64,000 nucleotides of DNA. Origin: Zea mays. Its lineage: Eukaryota; Streptophyta; Magnoliopsida; Poales; Poaceae. Shown in pieces: positions 35,585 to 47,192 of this stretch. How positions within the stretch are numbered: position 1 is the first letter of the stretch; every line of letters starts with the position of its first letter. The notes below the pieces were generated by a model. It was not told the DNA's origin. It saw only the letters and a list, made by a program, of their open reading frames with translations, and did not search any database. A program made the translations under genes and the position numbers. The stretch is from NCBI RefSeq assembly GCF_902167145.1, contig NC_050098.1, positions 77,726,207 to 77,790,206 on the forward strand. Direction: 5' to 3'.

Positions 35585-35601
35585 TGAGGCTCGGGGGCTA
35601 C
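35585..35601 (+). promoter_or_regulatory. Polypurine tract of element C
   Basis: TGAGGCTCGGGGGCTAC directly precedes the 3' LTR. The GGGGCTAC end is shared with the tracts of F and G, read on their own strand. Confidence 0.7.
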
Positions 35602-36044
35602 TGTCGGGTACCATAACTAGGGGTACCCCCAACACTCCTAAACTCGGCTGGTAATCACCATCAGCACAAGCTGCTGAGATTGATGGGCGCAATTCAGGTC
35701 AAGGCTTCGTCTACTCAAGGGACGCGATCTCGCCTCGCCCGAGCACAGTCTCGGGCAGGAACAGTAGTCCTAGGCGAATTCACGCCTCGCCCGAGGGCCT
35801 CCTCAAGCAACAGGCGCACCCTCGACTCGCCCGAGGCCCAGCTCAGGCAGGCTTCGCAGTGAAGCAACCTTGGCCAGATCGCCTCACCAACCGACCGTAT
35901 CGCAGGAGCATTCAATACGAGGATCGCTTGACACCTTATCCTGATGCACGTTCCTCAGTCGGCAGGGCCGAAGTGACCGCAGTCACTTCACCCTTCCACT
36001 GACCGACCTGACAGGAAAACAATGCCGCTTGCCCTGCTCCGACT
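35602..36044 (+). repeat. 3' LTR of element C, first part
   Basis: Starts TGTCGGGTACCATAACTAGG and is interrupted at 36044 by E (duplication CGACT 36040-36044). Confidence 0.92.
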
Positions 36045-39000
36045 TGTAATACCCAACTTGTAATTGTGGAGGATAACCAAAAAGGGAGAAATGATATTCC
36101 TTTGTATATATGTGTGTTGTCCATATTTATCATTTCATGAGAACATCACCTGAAAACAAATAAATAAATAACAAAAAGGTATACCATTAAATCATGCAAC
36201 ATGCTGGCGTTTATTGTTTGTGCATTTAATGAAAAGAGTAATACCGCTAATAGAAATAAATTAGTGGCAGAAGCAAGGATTTAATACCTAATTTGAGAGT
36301 TTGAAGAAAAGAAGATATATAAAATATAAAGAAAGTTTATGTGTATTTCCAAAATTAGTACCTTAAGGTCACAATATAACTTGAAGATAAATTTTGGCAC
36401 AAGATTTGAATGTAAATTTGAATTCTAGAAATTGAAAAGGGAGAAAAAGAAAACAGAAAACAAAAGAAAAAGAGAAAGAAGCTTACCTGGGCCTCTGTCA
36501 CCAATTCGGCCCACCCAGAGAAACCTCCCGCGCGGCCCAAAACCCTTCCACGCGCGCCACTCCCTCTGTCTCGCGGGACCCACTGCCAGCCACACCTTTG
36601 CTTCACCGCGCGCTCACTGGTTCTCCCCTGCGCCACTTCCACGTGGGGGCCACATGTCATCGCCCACCTGCTCTGGTTCTCTTCCACCCGCCGTTCTCGG
36701 ATGCGGCTGACTGAGCATGGTGCCGTCCTCCGTAGATCTCGGCTAGGTTGGTTATTCCGCTTCCACTGCGGCCGTGGGCACGCTCCGGATATAAAGTCAC
36801 CAGGGCCGCAGCTCGGAGCAGCCGATATCGTTAGGGTAATCGCTAGCCGCCAAATTAACATCGCCGGGCGTGAAGGTGTGCCGCCACCGACGACATTCGT
36901 CCGCGAGGGCGCTCCAGGTCCGGAGCTGGAACCGTGGTGCTCTAGCGCGGGCAGCTCGTCTTCGCCCGCCAGTTCTGTGCATCGCGTGCCATTGTCGCCG
37001 GAGACCAGGGGAAGAACAGCGAGGGTAGCAGCCATAGCGGCGGGTCAGCGCCACCTTCATCGCGTAATCAGGTAAGAAAACCCCCCGTATGTTCGAATCG
37101 ACCTCAATTATACACTAGGAAGTCGAAATTGGGGCATAGGATCGTGGCTTGACGGCGAATTTCGTCTGGCGGGGTTAGTGCAGCCGCGAATCAGAGCTCC
37201 TCCGTGGGCAGGGCCCAGGGCGCATTGTTTCGGGATTGTGAGTCAGCCGTGTGATTCGTAGTAGTCATGTGTTCATGGAAACCGAGTTCGGTGCGTGAAT
37301 GGGGTGGGGATTCACCGTGGGGCGCGTTGTCGGACTTCTCCACCGCGCGGTGTGTGCGCGCCGCCGCCCGGGGAAACGGAGGTAGGTGATGGCTCCTGGT
37401 CCGTCGATCGGGATTCATACGGCTAGGATTAGTTTCGTGGTATTCCTTCGCTGCGTGGATGTGAGCCGTTGATTCCGTATTGTGCGCATCAGATTAGATC
37501 GGGTCTCATTAAACCGGGGTCGTGGATCTCGGATCCGGCGGCTAGTATCGTGTACCGCTTCAGTGAAGTTAGATCTAATCTGCGCCCTAGAATTCTAATC
37601 GAATGGCCGACGTTTGTCCATACCCCTTCGCGGGTCAGTTTTATTAAAGAGCCCCTGAGATTTCAGAGAATCAACCCGCCATCCACGGGAGCTGTGCTCT
37701 GTGTCTGCAGATTTTTACCCCGAGCCCCCTGGGTTTCTCTAGATTTTAGGCCCAGTCCAGAATATAATAAAATCAGGGAAAATGATTTATAAATAGATTT
37801 TTAATAGGAAAATAATTGCTAGAACTTCAATAATTCATAGAAAATGCATATGAACTCCAAATTACTTCATTCCAGTTCCTAAAATTTTGTAATTTTATTC
37901 TCTAGCACTTAGTGTCTCTGTTTTATCATGACAACAGTAAGAAAATTAAATCCACACTTAATCCTATTTAAAGCACATAAAACCTTTGAAAATCCATAAC
38001 TTAAAATCTATAACTCAGAAAATTATGAATTCCTGTTCCTAGGATTTTATTTCAATGTGTAGATTATTACTGTGTATTTTGTTTATATGTTTGGTGTAAT
38101 GTTAATTTCTCTATATGCACTGTGCTTGTTTGTATTGTGGCGAGTAGAAGAGCCCGTTGCTGAGGATACTGGTGAGCAGCAGGTTGAAGTAGCTGAGCAG
38201 GAGCTCATTGAAGGCAAGTTGTGCCCTTGATTCACTTTTGTTACCCAATAATGTTCTTTATAATCATCTACCATGCATAGGTTAATTTTGATGGGACCCG
38301 ATAGGTCACCCTAGATTGTTTATCTCATTACCTTGTTTACCCCTGAATCACTTGGGTAGTTTTGCTATTGCTTTACATGGTTTTGGGATAATCATTTATT
38401 ATATCTATGTTCCAATTTTTTTGTTATTCTATTTATGTTCATGTCAAAATCATTAATGTTAATTGGAACATAGAGCTTAACTTGAGAAACACGTGCCACC
38501 ACAAGGGTTTATGGACGCCCTTGGCTGATTAATTAGGAAAGCTAGTGGGAGACTACCTTACCCGAAAGGGGCAAGGGCAGTAGGGGAGTTGCATGCAAGG
38601 AGGTTCTCGGGTTGATTTAGCTGCGATGGCGGTCGGACGGGGGATTCTTGCAAGTGCTCTTCCCATAAACTGTAGTGGGTTTTCGGAAGCTAGTGGAACT
38701 TTGTAAAGGCCTCGTAGTGGATCCCTAGCCATTCACCTCGGTAGTGTCTAAGGGCCTAGCTAACCCTGGCGACATGGGATACACGACTTGTGGGTAAAGG
38801 GTACAACCTCTGCAGAGTGTAAAACTGGTATACTAGCCGAGCTCACGGTCATGAGCAGCTCGGGACTCTCTGATGATTAAATTATGGAACCTAAACTCAA
38901 TTTGTCATTTGCATATGCATGGGTTTATTATTAATTTTGTTCTTTTACTTTATTTAAGGTTTGGTATTTACTTACACTTAGTAATTGCTAATAAAATTTT

Positions 39001-39426
39001 GACCAACTACTTAAAAGCAATGCTCAGCTTTAACCATTCTCTTTGATAAGCCTTACACTCCATGAGCTCCCACCTTTGGTGAGTTCATGTCACATTATTC
39101 CCCACAACTTGTTGAGCGATGATCATGTGTGAGCTCACCCTTGCTGTCTCACACCCCCCCACAGGAGAAGAGCAGGTGGTTCAGGAGGAGCCACAAGGCG
39201 AGGAGTATGATCTGATCTAGGTGGCGTTTCTCAGTTGACATTGGCGCCGACGATCCTTAGTTCGTTTTATCTTTATTATTTTATTTTGTAATAAGTCTTC
39301 CGCTATGTAATAAATACTCTGATGTTTTATGACATTTATCTCTATACACTCTGTTATTATATATGTTGTCTTCTTGGCGCATGTATGAGATGCACCTGGC
39401 TTTGTTCCTTAAAGCCGGGTGTGACA
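36045..39426 (+). repeat. 5' LTR of element E
   Basis: 3382 bp. A TATA-like GATATAAAG lies at about 36789-36796. Open frames here (36355-37075, 37469-37792) recur in the 3' copy and are not genes. Confidence 0.94.
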
Positions 39427-39430
39427 GAAG

Positions 39431-39442
39431 TGGTATCAGAGG
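39431..39442 (+). promoter_or_regulatory. Primer binding site of element E (initiator-Met type)
   Basis: TGGTATCAGAGG four bases after the LTR. It matches the common TGGTATCAGAGC site except for the last base. Confidence 0.85.
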
Positions 39443-39929
39443 AAATGTTGACTGTAGGACGAAACCTAGATAGAAATGGACAGACCCTTTCCTACTTGCC
39501 TTACTCTGACTCATTCTATACTCATCTCATCTTGATCTTGTCTCACCTTCTACTGTTCTACTCTGATCATTCTTACCTTTTCTACTCTAAGACAAGATGG
39601 ATTTCACACCTTGGAATCCCTACCCTTATGACATTTTTAAGAGATAGGGAACCTAAGATGAAAATAAAACTATTTTCTCTATTTTAAAAATGTTGGTTGA
39701 TTGTTCTGATGATCAATGTCTGATTTGCTTCTTTGATTGATTGAAATATTATAGTTGGGCATCTTAGCATGTACCACCATAAGGTAATGTATTAGCTTCA
39801 GTGGATAACACACTAATCTCCTTAGCTAATAAATCCCCCGCAGAAACATTTCTCGTAAATAATCGCCTTGTCTACAATTCTTCCTTTCTTACCCTGTGTT
39901 TCTAACCCAGATGGGCTACCCCTATAATG
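39443..39929 (+). other. Leader of element E with gag deleted
   Basis: About 490 bp without a coding frame. It joins almost directly to the end of the protease, so gag and most of the protease have been lost. Confidence 0.6.
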
Positions 39930-41931
39930 TTAGAAGAGAGCAGTATAGACGTGATCCTTGGTATGTCATGGTTAAGAAAGGCAAAGGCAGTATATACACC
40001 GTGCTAAAGGAACCATAGAACTCACCAGTTCCAAAGGAAAAAGGTTTGAAGTTGGAATTGCAGTAACTATCGCCACCATACTAGCGACATTCTTAGTAGA
40101 TGAGAAGTTTGTTGGTGTCCACATCCGTGTGGTTAGAGATTTTCCGGATGTCTTCCCAGAAGAGTTACCAGGGATGCCACCAGATAGGGAAGTTCAGTTT
40201 GTCATTGATCTCTTACCTGTGACTACTCCTACTCCCAAAACGGTCATACAGGATGTGTGTAGAAGAGTTAAAAGAATTTAAGAAGCAGTTAACGGAGTCA
40301 CAAGAGGCTGGGTACATTCGTTCGGATTCTTCACCTTGTGGAGCACCGGTTTTGTTTGTACAGAAGAAGGATGGATCACAAAGAATGTGTATGGATTATA
40401 GATCTCTTAATGATGTTACTATGAAGAACAAGTATCTGTTACCCCGTATTGAGGATTTGTTTGATCAAATGAGAGGAGCAAGAGTATTTTCGAAGATTGA
40501 ACTCCGACCAGGTTATCACCAAATGAAGATTAGGCCATCGGATATTCCCAAGACGATTTTATCGACCCGATATGGTTTATATGAGTTCACCATTATGTCA
40601 TTTGGACTAACCAATACACCAGCCTATTTTATGGAACTGAAGAATAAGGTGTTCATGATTTGGACAGATTCGTCGTGGTTTTCATCGACGATACTCTTAT
40701 TTATTCCAAGAGTGATAGCGATCATGAGGAACATCTAAGGTTGGTGCTACAGAACCTACGAGATAACCAGCTATATGCCAAGTTCAGCAAGTGCGAGTTT
40801 TGGATTGGCGAGGTGCCATTTCTTGGTCATATTATTTCTAATGGAGGAATTTCAGTGGATCCTGCTAAGGTTAAGAAGATAATGGAGTGGAGAGTACCCA
40901 CTAGAGTTATTGAGATTCGAAGTTTCTTGGGACTAGCAGGATATTATCGGAGATTTATTGAAGGATTTTCTAAGATTGCTAAACCTATGACTTAACTTTT
41001 GGAGAAAGGAAGAGAATTTAAGTGGGACGAGAAGTGCCAAGACAACTTTGATCAATTGAAGAAGAGATTGATGTCGCCACCAATGTTGGTTATGCCAGAT
41101 CTACAGAAGGATTTGACATTTATTGTGAAGCATGTGGCCAAGGCTTGGGATGTGTGCTCATGCAAGAAGGACATGTGATCGCCTACGCGTCTCGTCAGTT
41201 GCGGAAACATGAATTGAACTACCCCACTCATGACTTAGAACTGGCAGCTGTTGTGCATGCGCTTAAGATTTGAAAACATTATGTCATGGTAACCAAGTGT
41301 CAAGTGTACACGGATCATAAGAGTTTGAAGTATATATTCACTCAGAAGGATCTCAACCTTAGGCAACGCCGTTGGTTGGAGCTTATTAAGGATTATGATT
41401 TGGAGATTCACTATCACCCGGGCAAGGCAAATTTGGTTGCAGATGCCTTGAGTCGCAAGGAGCATGTTCATTCAGCTATTGTTGCTTAGCTACCCGACGA
41501 GATTGTTGAGGATTTCAGGAGACTTAACCTGGGGATAGTTGCTCATACTGAAGGAGTTACTATTGATGTGGAACCTACCTTGGAGCAAGAGATCCGCAAA
41601 GGCCAAATTGGTGATGCAAAAATACAAGAGATTAAGGATCTGATTACTGAAGGTCGAGTTCCGGAATTTATGGAAGATGAGCAAGGCACTGTATGGTTCA
41701 AGGACAGGATGTGTGTTCCTGATATTGAAAGCCTTCGTGAGACTATATTGAAGGAGGCCCATGACTCGGACTATTCTATTCATCCTGGTAGTACCAAGAT
41801 GTATCAGGATTTGAAACGGAAGTATTGGTGGTATGGATTGAAAAGAGATGTAGCTGCACATGTGGCTATGTGTGATGTATGTCAAATAGTTAAGGCTGAA
41901 CACCAGAGGCCAGCTGGACTATTGCATCCCC
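39930..41931 (+). pseudogene. pol: Pol of element E, first part (protease end to integrase zinc domain)
   Basis: Begins in the protease tail ([17 protein letters not shown]). RT follows after a frameshift near 40240 (open 40253-40738) and another near 40650 (VFIDDTLIY). There is a stop near 40993, further damage in RNase H near 41120-41270, then open frames at 41286 and 41568. The integrase zinc domain (YWWYGLKRDVAAHVAMCDVC) leads to the insertion of F after HP. The remainder is at 49450-50533. Confidence 0.85.
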
Positions 41932-42592
41932 TGTTGGGGACTTGTTCTCAAATGCTAAGAGTTAAGAACAAGGCAACATAAAAAGTGTTAAGTGTTAAAG
42001 TCCTTCGTCCTTCGAAGCATTATGTCCCTTCGGGAAATAATGAGTTTCGGACGAAGGTCATAAGAGACATACCTTCGTAAACATAACAAGTAATGACGAA
42101 GGATTCATATAAAGCATGAAATATAATATAAGCATCATCATAGAATCATTTCTATTTTATTAACATGGAAAAATAGAAATGATTTCAAATTACAAATGTA
42201 CCTTCGGTCCTGAGAGAAGGTAAAAAGTACAAGCGTGACGCAAAAGCAAATGCCAAGTCAGCGTGAACAGTACGGGGATACTGTTCACCTATTTATAGAC
42301 ACGGGACACAGCCCTTACAAAATTACATTTATGCCCTTTACATCTGACAATAACTCTATAGTAATCCATCGAGGTCCGAATAGCCTTTTCATCTTTAAGT
42401 CGGTTTCCTTTCCTGCCACCATGCCGAAGCTTTTCTGCTCACAGCTTCGGTGCTGTATCAACCTTCGTATGCTTTGAGCTTCTCCCTCTGTGATACCGAT
42501 TCGAGTCCGAAGATACCTGTTTGCACATTATACTCCAGAAACACTATTAAATCATGTTTTTGAGGACCTTCGGACGCCGAAGGTCCCCAACA
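41932..42592 (-). repeat. 3' LTR of element F
   Basis: 661 bp, TGTTGGGGACTTG to CCCCAACA. Inverted repeat at 42263-42288 and minus-strand TATA at about 42289-42298, as in the other copy. The 80-codon frame 42235-42477 is repeated unchanged in the other LTR and is not a gene. Confidence 0.95.
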
Positions 42593-42605
42593 GTAGCCCC
42601 TCGCA
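42593..42605 (-). promoter_or_regulatory. Polypurine tract of element F
   Basis: On the minus strand GCGAGGGGCTAC directly precedes the 3' LTR. G has the equivalent at 61864-61876 and C ends with the same GGGGCTAC. Confidence 0.7.
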
Positions 42606-42748
42606 ATATTAATTTGTTTGAAATAATAAATTCAGATTGCGATATGAACGAAGGCTTTATGCCGAAGGTCCGAAAAAACACCTTCCCTTTGCTAGAATAG
42701 CAACATTCAATGACAAGTGGGGTCTTTCAACTTTCAACGCATCAAGCG

Positions 42749-42756
42749 TATAAATA
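42749..42756 (+). promoter_or_regulatory. TATA box for the antisense gene of element F
   Basis: TATAAATA outside the LTR on the plus strand, about 143 bases before the ATG at 42899. G has TATAAATA at 62020-62027, about 152 bases before its ATG at 62179. The shared spacing in two diverged elements supports a real promoter on this strand. Confidence 0.65.
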
Positions 42757-42898
42757 CGGCCATACCGCAAACTTATTTTGCACGCTTTCTGGCCAACCAC
42801 TCCTGCTCACTGAGTTTTTAGCTCTTGTGCACTGTGATCTGCTAAGCTTTTAGCTTTGAAGCTTCGGCTTTGAAAACAGTTTTTTAGTGTTTCCGAAG

Positions 42899-45800
42899 AT
42901 GTCTGAAGCTGCTAAGAAGGCTGCTGCTGAGATGAAGCTGAGTCTTGATGAAGAGAAGAACTTAGGGTTTCTTATAGCAATGTCGAAGACCAACACAGAA
43001 AAGATCACCAGGGAAATTCTGGAAGGGCTGTCTGAAGATACTGGTGACAGTGACAGTTTTGATGTGGACAGCGGTGGCGAAGACTCCGAAGATCGCCCCT
43101 GGCGACCAAGCCATTCAGTTTATGGTAAATCAACTATCAAAGAGAATCATCTTGTTAATATGAGAGGAAGGTATTTCCGGGATCTGTCCATTGTGAGGGC
43201 GGACGAAGGGGAAAAGACTTGCCCAGACCCCGAAGAAAATGAAGTCGTGGTATTCCGAAGCTTTTTGAAGGCTGGGCTGCGATTGCCCTTGAGCAGCTTC
43301 GTCGTGGAAGTGCTGAAGATCTTTGAAGTCTATCTTCACCAACTTACCCCCGAGGCAATTATAAGGCTGAATATCTTCGTGTGGGCCGTGCGAAGCCAGG
43401 GTCTGAAGCCTGATGCAAGAAGCTTCTGCAATATTCACGAATTATCATACGAGACAATACCTTGGGGTAAGGAACAGTATCACAATAACTTTGGCTGCTA
43501 CAAATTTGTTTCTCGGTCTGGGTCAAGCTGCCCCGTGCCAACTTTTCGGAAAAAATGGCCCAGCGGCTGGATGACAGAGTGGTTTTATGTAAAAAATGAT
43601 CTGAAAACACGAGAAGACATCAAAGGTATAATCATGCGTCCTATTTGGCAAAGCTTCGGCCTTCGGAGGCCGAAGGTTGAAATGAATGAAGCCGCCGAAG
43701 AGTGCCAAAGAGCCTTCGGCGTTGTCTGCTCTTTTATGGGAACAAGGGACTTAGTACAAGAGCATATTGCCTTCAGGGTGTGGCCGCTTGCGGAGAAATG
43801 GGAAATGCCACAAGAAACCATTAAAGAGGCCGACGAAGGTGGACTTGTCAGGTTTAAGTACACTTTTAAATTTGGAGATAAATTTATTGAGCCAGATGAT
43901 GAGTGGTTGAAAAGCATTGACAATTTAAGTGATGAGCTGCTTGGGACCTACTCGAAGGCCGAAGATACTGCAATGTCAGCAGCCTTCGGAGGCCGAAAAA
44001 AGAAAAGGCTGAATCGGGTATTTGATGCCATCGGGTTTGTCTACTCTGACTATTGCTACCCCATTCGAAGGCAGAAGAGAAAAAATACAACCTCTGCAAA
44101 AGAAGAAACTGCAGCTGCTCCTAGCGAGCCAGAACCAAAAAGGAAGAAGATAAAGGTTCTTACGCATCGGCCGCGTTATATTGAACCAGCTTCGGTGCCT
44201 GAGTTTACCGGAGAGACTTCTTCGGCCACCGAAGCTGAAAAACCAGCCGAGCCAACTTTGCTGCCAGAAGTCGCAGAAACAGCCGAAGTACCAACGAAGA
44301 CAAAATTGGAGCAATCAAAAATTTTGTTACCGGAAACGAAAGAGAAGGCCGAAGCGCCATTCACAGAAAAAATGGAAGAGGTAAAGGAAGCAACCGAGGA
44401 CTCCAAAACATCAGAAGTTTTGAGTCCTTCAGCAATTATTGGGACATCAAAAAATGAAAAAGTGCCAGCTGCAACTCCGAAGAGAAAAAGAATGGCTAAT
44501 GTGCTAGATGTACTGGAAACGATCATATCTTCGAGCACACCTCCGAAGAAGGCTGCTATTACTTTTGAAACAACAGCTGAAATTTCTGGTTCTGCAGCTC
44601 CAGAGCAAGAAATTGAAGCCGAAGCTGGGCCCTCAGAGCCCACAAAGGCAAAAACCTTGGAAAGTGAGGCAGAAAAAATAACAAAGCCAACTTTTGCTGA
44701 AGAAACTGGTGTTGTTACCCCCGAAGCATCCCCCAAAATTCGTGATTATATTTTTCGTCATGCTTCGGGGAAAAAATTATCAGAAAAAGAAGAACAAGAG
44801 GCCCAACACTATGCCCAAAGGTTGAAATATCCAAAGGGGGCGTTGATATTTAATGGCAGTGGAGAAGAAGATTTCTTGTATTGCCTCCCCGACAGCAAGG
44901 AAATTTCTGTCTGTCGGGAGATGAGCAGAAGCTTCGGATTCCCAACTTTAGAAGACGGACTTTCGGTGCTGTCAAAGAACGATCTGGCTGACAGCCTAGC
45001 TTACAACAGTTTAAAGGTGCGACAAATAGAATTCTTATATTTTTGTTGAGTTCAAGATTTTTCGTTTGTTTAAAACTATTGACACAGACATATTCCTGTC
45101 TGCAGGGCCTGATACTCAGCAATGCCCTCAGAGCACAGAAAGATGCTGAGGACGAAGGATGTACTATAGCCCTGAGCAACCTTCGTTCCGAAGTAATTGA
45201 ACTGAGGAACGAAGGTCTCGAAAAAGACAAAATATTGCATACCTTAATAAATAAAATAAAAGAAGACGAAGCTATTTTCAAAGGTCAGGCCGAAGCTCAG
45301 AAGCGTGAAATTGAAAACCTTCGTAAACAATTAGCCAGAGCTAAAGAGGAATGCATACTTGAAGAAACAAGGCGAGAACTCAGCGACCAATGGGCAAATC
45401 ATTTAGAAGAAACTGTTAAAGAGCTTCGGTCAGCCAAGAAGAAATGCTTCGAGAAATCTATGGAGTGTGTCAAGAAAATAAAAACTAGCTTCGCCAGCGT
45501 TGGCGCATTTTCGCAAGAAGAAAACTTTATAAGAGGTAACCCCGAAGGTCCCCTGGAATGGATCAATCATGAGGCGGAGGCCTTTGAAGAAATTTTAAAT
45601 AGTCGCGGAGACATCTGCGCTTTTTCTGGTGCCAGAGGGATTGCCACCATTTTGGAGGGGAAAGGATGTGAACATGTAAAGATTTTATCGTGGTCCGAAG
45701 CCACCTTGTCCACTGAAGATATAAAAGATCCTTCAGCCGAAGCTAACGCGGTTGGGGGAAAATTTTTCACCGACATCTGGGACAACGGTGGTAGAGAAAT

Positions 45801-46128
45801 GGCCCAAGAAATCATTCAGAAAAGCGAGAAAGGGATTCATGAGGCTAGAAAAGTAGCCGAGGCTGCTGAGAAAAACGCAGAGCCTGAAGGGCAAATAGGT
45901 ACTAACGAATAGTTTTCATTGCGTTATAACTTTTAATTTTATAGTTCGTTCGCGATCTGTAATAGTGATGTAATAATATCCCGTCCTCACTCAGATCCTA
46001 CTAAAGCATCTTCGGGCCCTCAGCCTAAAGATGACGACGAAATTAAAAAGATGGCCGAAGCTATCATGGATCAGGTTGTCGATCGACTGCTGAACGAAGC
46101 TGCAGAGATAGTACTTAGGGAAGACTAA
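42899..46128 (+). CDS. Three-exon antisense gene of element F (~1014 residues, function unknown)
   Basis: Exon 1 is 42899-45016, exon 2 is 45106-45898 and exon 3 is 45995-46128 (TAA). Intron 1 (45017-45105, AAAG/GTGCG to CTGCAG/GG) and intron 2 (45899-45994, ATAG/GTACTA to CTCAG/AT) are both GT-AG, and the frame is kept across both (3045 nt, a multiple of three). ATG 42899 is the first ATG; the frame also opens at a GTG four codons earlier. Exon 1: an acidic SEDTGDSDS motif near residue 50, then a conserved core (about 80-350; FRSFLKAGLRLPLSSFVVEV, HNNFGCYKF, WFYVKNDL) resembling the domain annotated as putative gypsy-type transposon (Transposase_28-like) in grasses. A low-complexity E/K/A/P stretch with basic patches (PKRKKIK, PKRKRM) follows. 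Exon 2 is a long coiled coil plus a folded end; exon 3 is acidic. Chromatin or nuclear binding would be a guess only. Confidence 0.75.
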
Positions 46129-47192
46129 GTGCTATTGCAAAAAACATTTGATATATGATTTGTGTAATATTCTGTAATCCTGTATGTAATATACTTGTTT
46201 TATGATTCAATTCTTTACGATGCATGAAACTTTAAACACGTACCATTTTTGAGTCTTCGACGAAAAAAACACCTTCCCTTCTTTTCATGCTTCGTGAAGA
46301 AGAATTTATCATTTATCACGACAATATCCATAGTGTTCTGATAAGAAATATCCAAGCTTCGTAAAAATAATCCCCGAAGCTATGCCTCGAAGATCAATAT
46401 TGTTTCTCCCTGTAACTTGGCATGATTTGCCCTTTCTCAAAGCATTTTCCGAAGATCGATAACATGCCCCCTTCTTGTGCCACATGCAGCATGATGTATG
46501 ATGATTATGCTATGCAAAATGATGTGATGATGTTATGTTATGCAAAATGATATTTTGTGCCGAAGATACGCACATTCCTGCAATGGAGCACAATCTTTTG
46601 TATCAATACTGACTTTTTCATTATAAGCCTCCCTTAGGAGCTTCTTCGCTTTTTACTTCAGCGGAATCAGCGTTTATTTTTCGCTGTAAGTTCTGCATCC
46701 CCTTAGGAACGTCTTTGGAACTTCTTCGCCTTTTACTTTCGGCGGTATCAGCGTTGACTTTTCGCTGTAAGTTCTGCATTCCCTTAGGAACGTCTTTGGA
46801 ACTTCTTCGCCTTTTACTTTCGGCGGTATTTAGCTCTGCATTCCCTTAGGAACGACTTTGGAGCAGAAAACCTACGCTGCGCTCCCTTAGGAACGACTTC
46901 TTGTAGCTTCGGCAAGCTTACTCTGCGTCCCTTAGAACGACTTTTTGTAGCTTCGGCAAGCTTACTCTGCGTCCCTTAGAACGACTTTTTCCTTGCTCCG
47001 AAAAATACATATCGTGGTGGAGGCAAGCTTATTCGCCCTTCTCTTGCAAATTCTTACAATTTGAACCTGTGAAAAAGATTTACTTTCCTCGTGGCAAACG
47101 ACAAAACCATTACATGAAGTTTAAAAAGTGTTCTTTATTACATGAAAAATGAAACTTGAATAGAGAAGACTTCTATCAGAGTAGGATACTTG
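46129..47192. other. Noncoding block between antisense gene and gag of element F
   Basis: No gene. Holds tandem repeats (46626-46990). This is where the end of pol would lie, as in H; pol is missing between gag and this block. Confidence 0.65.
46626..46995 (+). repeat. 80-bp and ~50-bp tandem repeats in element F
   Basis: Diverged copies of the 80-bp unit found in H (CTGCATTCCCTTAGGAACG... TTTTCGCTGTA) from about 46628 to 46870. They are followed by two to three copies of a ~50-bp unit (TAGCTTCGGCAAGCTTACTC) up to about 46990. Confidence 0.85.

Larger units (their letters stand above)
31386..35601 (+). other. Long noncoding 3' region of element C
   Basis: 4.2 kb between integrase and the 3' LTR. 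It contains repeat sets at 31529-32740, 33420-33650 and 34660-34880. Open frames up to about 210 codons in several phases (for example 32748-33389 plus and 32690-33247 minus) are GC-driven, overlap each other and have no recognisable domain. This is where other Tat elements hold the antisense gene; none is convincing here. Confidence 0.6.

Noticed and set aside
36355..37075. 226-codon minus-strand frame and plus-strand partners
   Set aside because: Duplicated at 50882-51602 in the other LTR of E; no domain, so LTR sequence and not a gene.
39431..39442. tRNA gene
   Set aside because: Only the 12-base primer site matches a tRNA end; there is no cloverleaf or internal promoter.
42235..42477. 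80-codon frame in the left LTR of F
   Set aside because: Identical in the right LTR (49087-49329) and covering promoter parts of the LTR.
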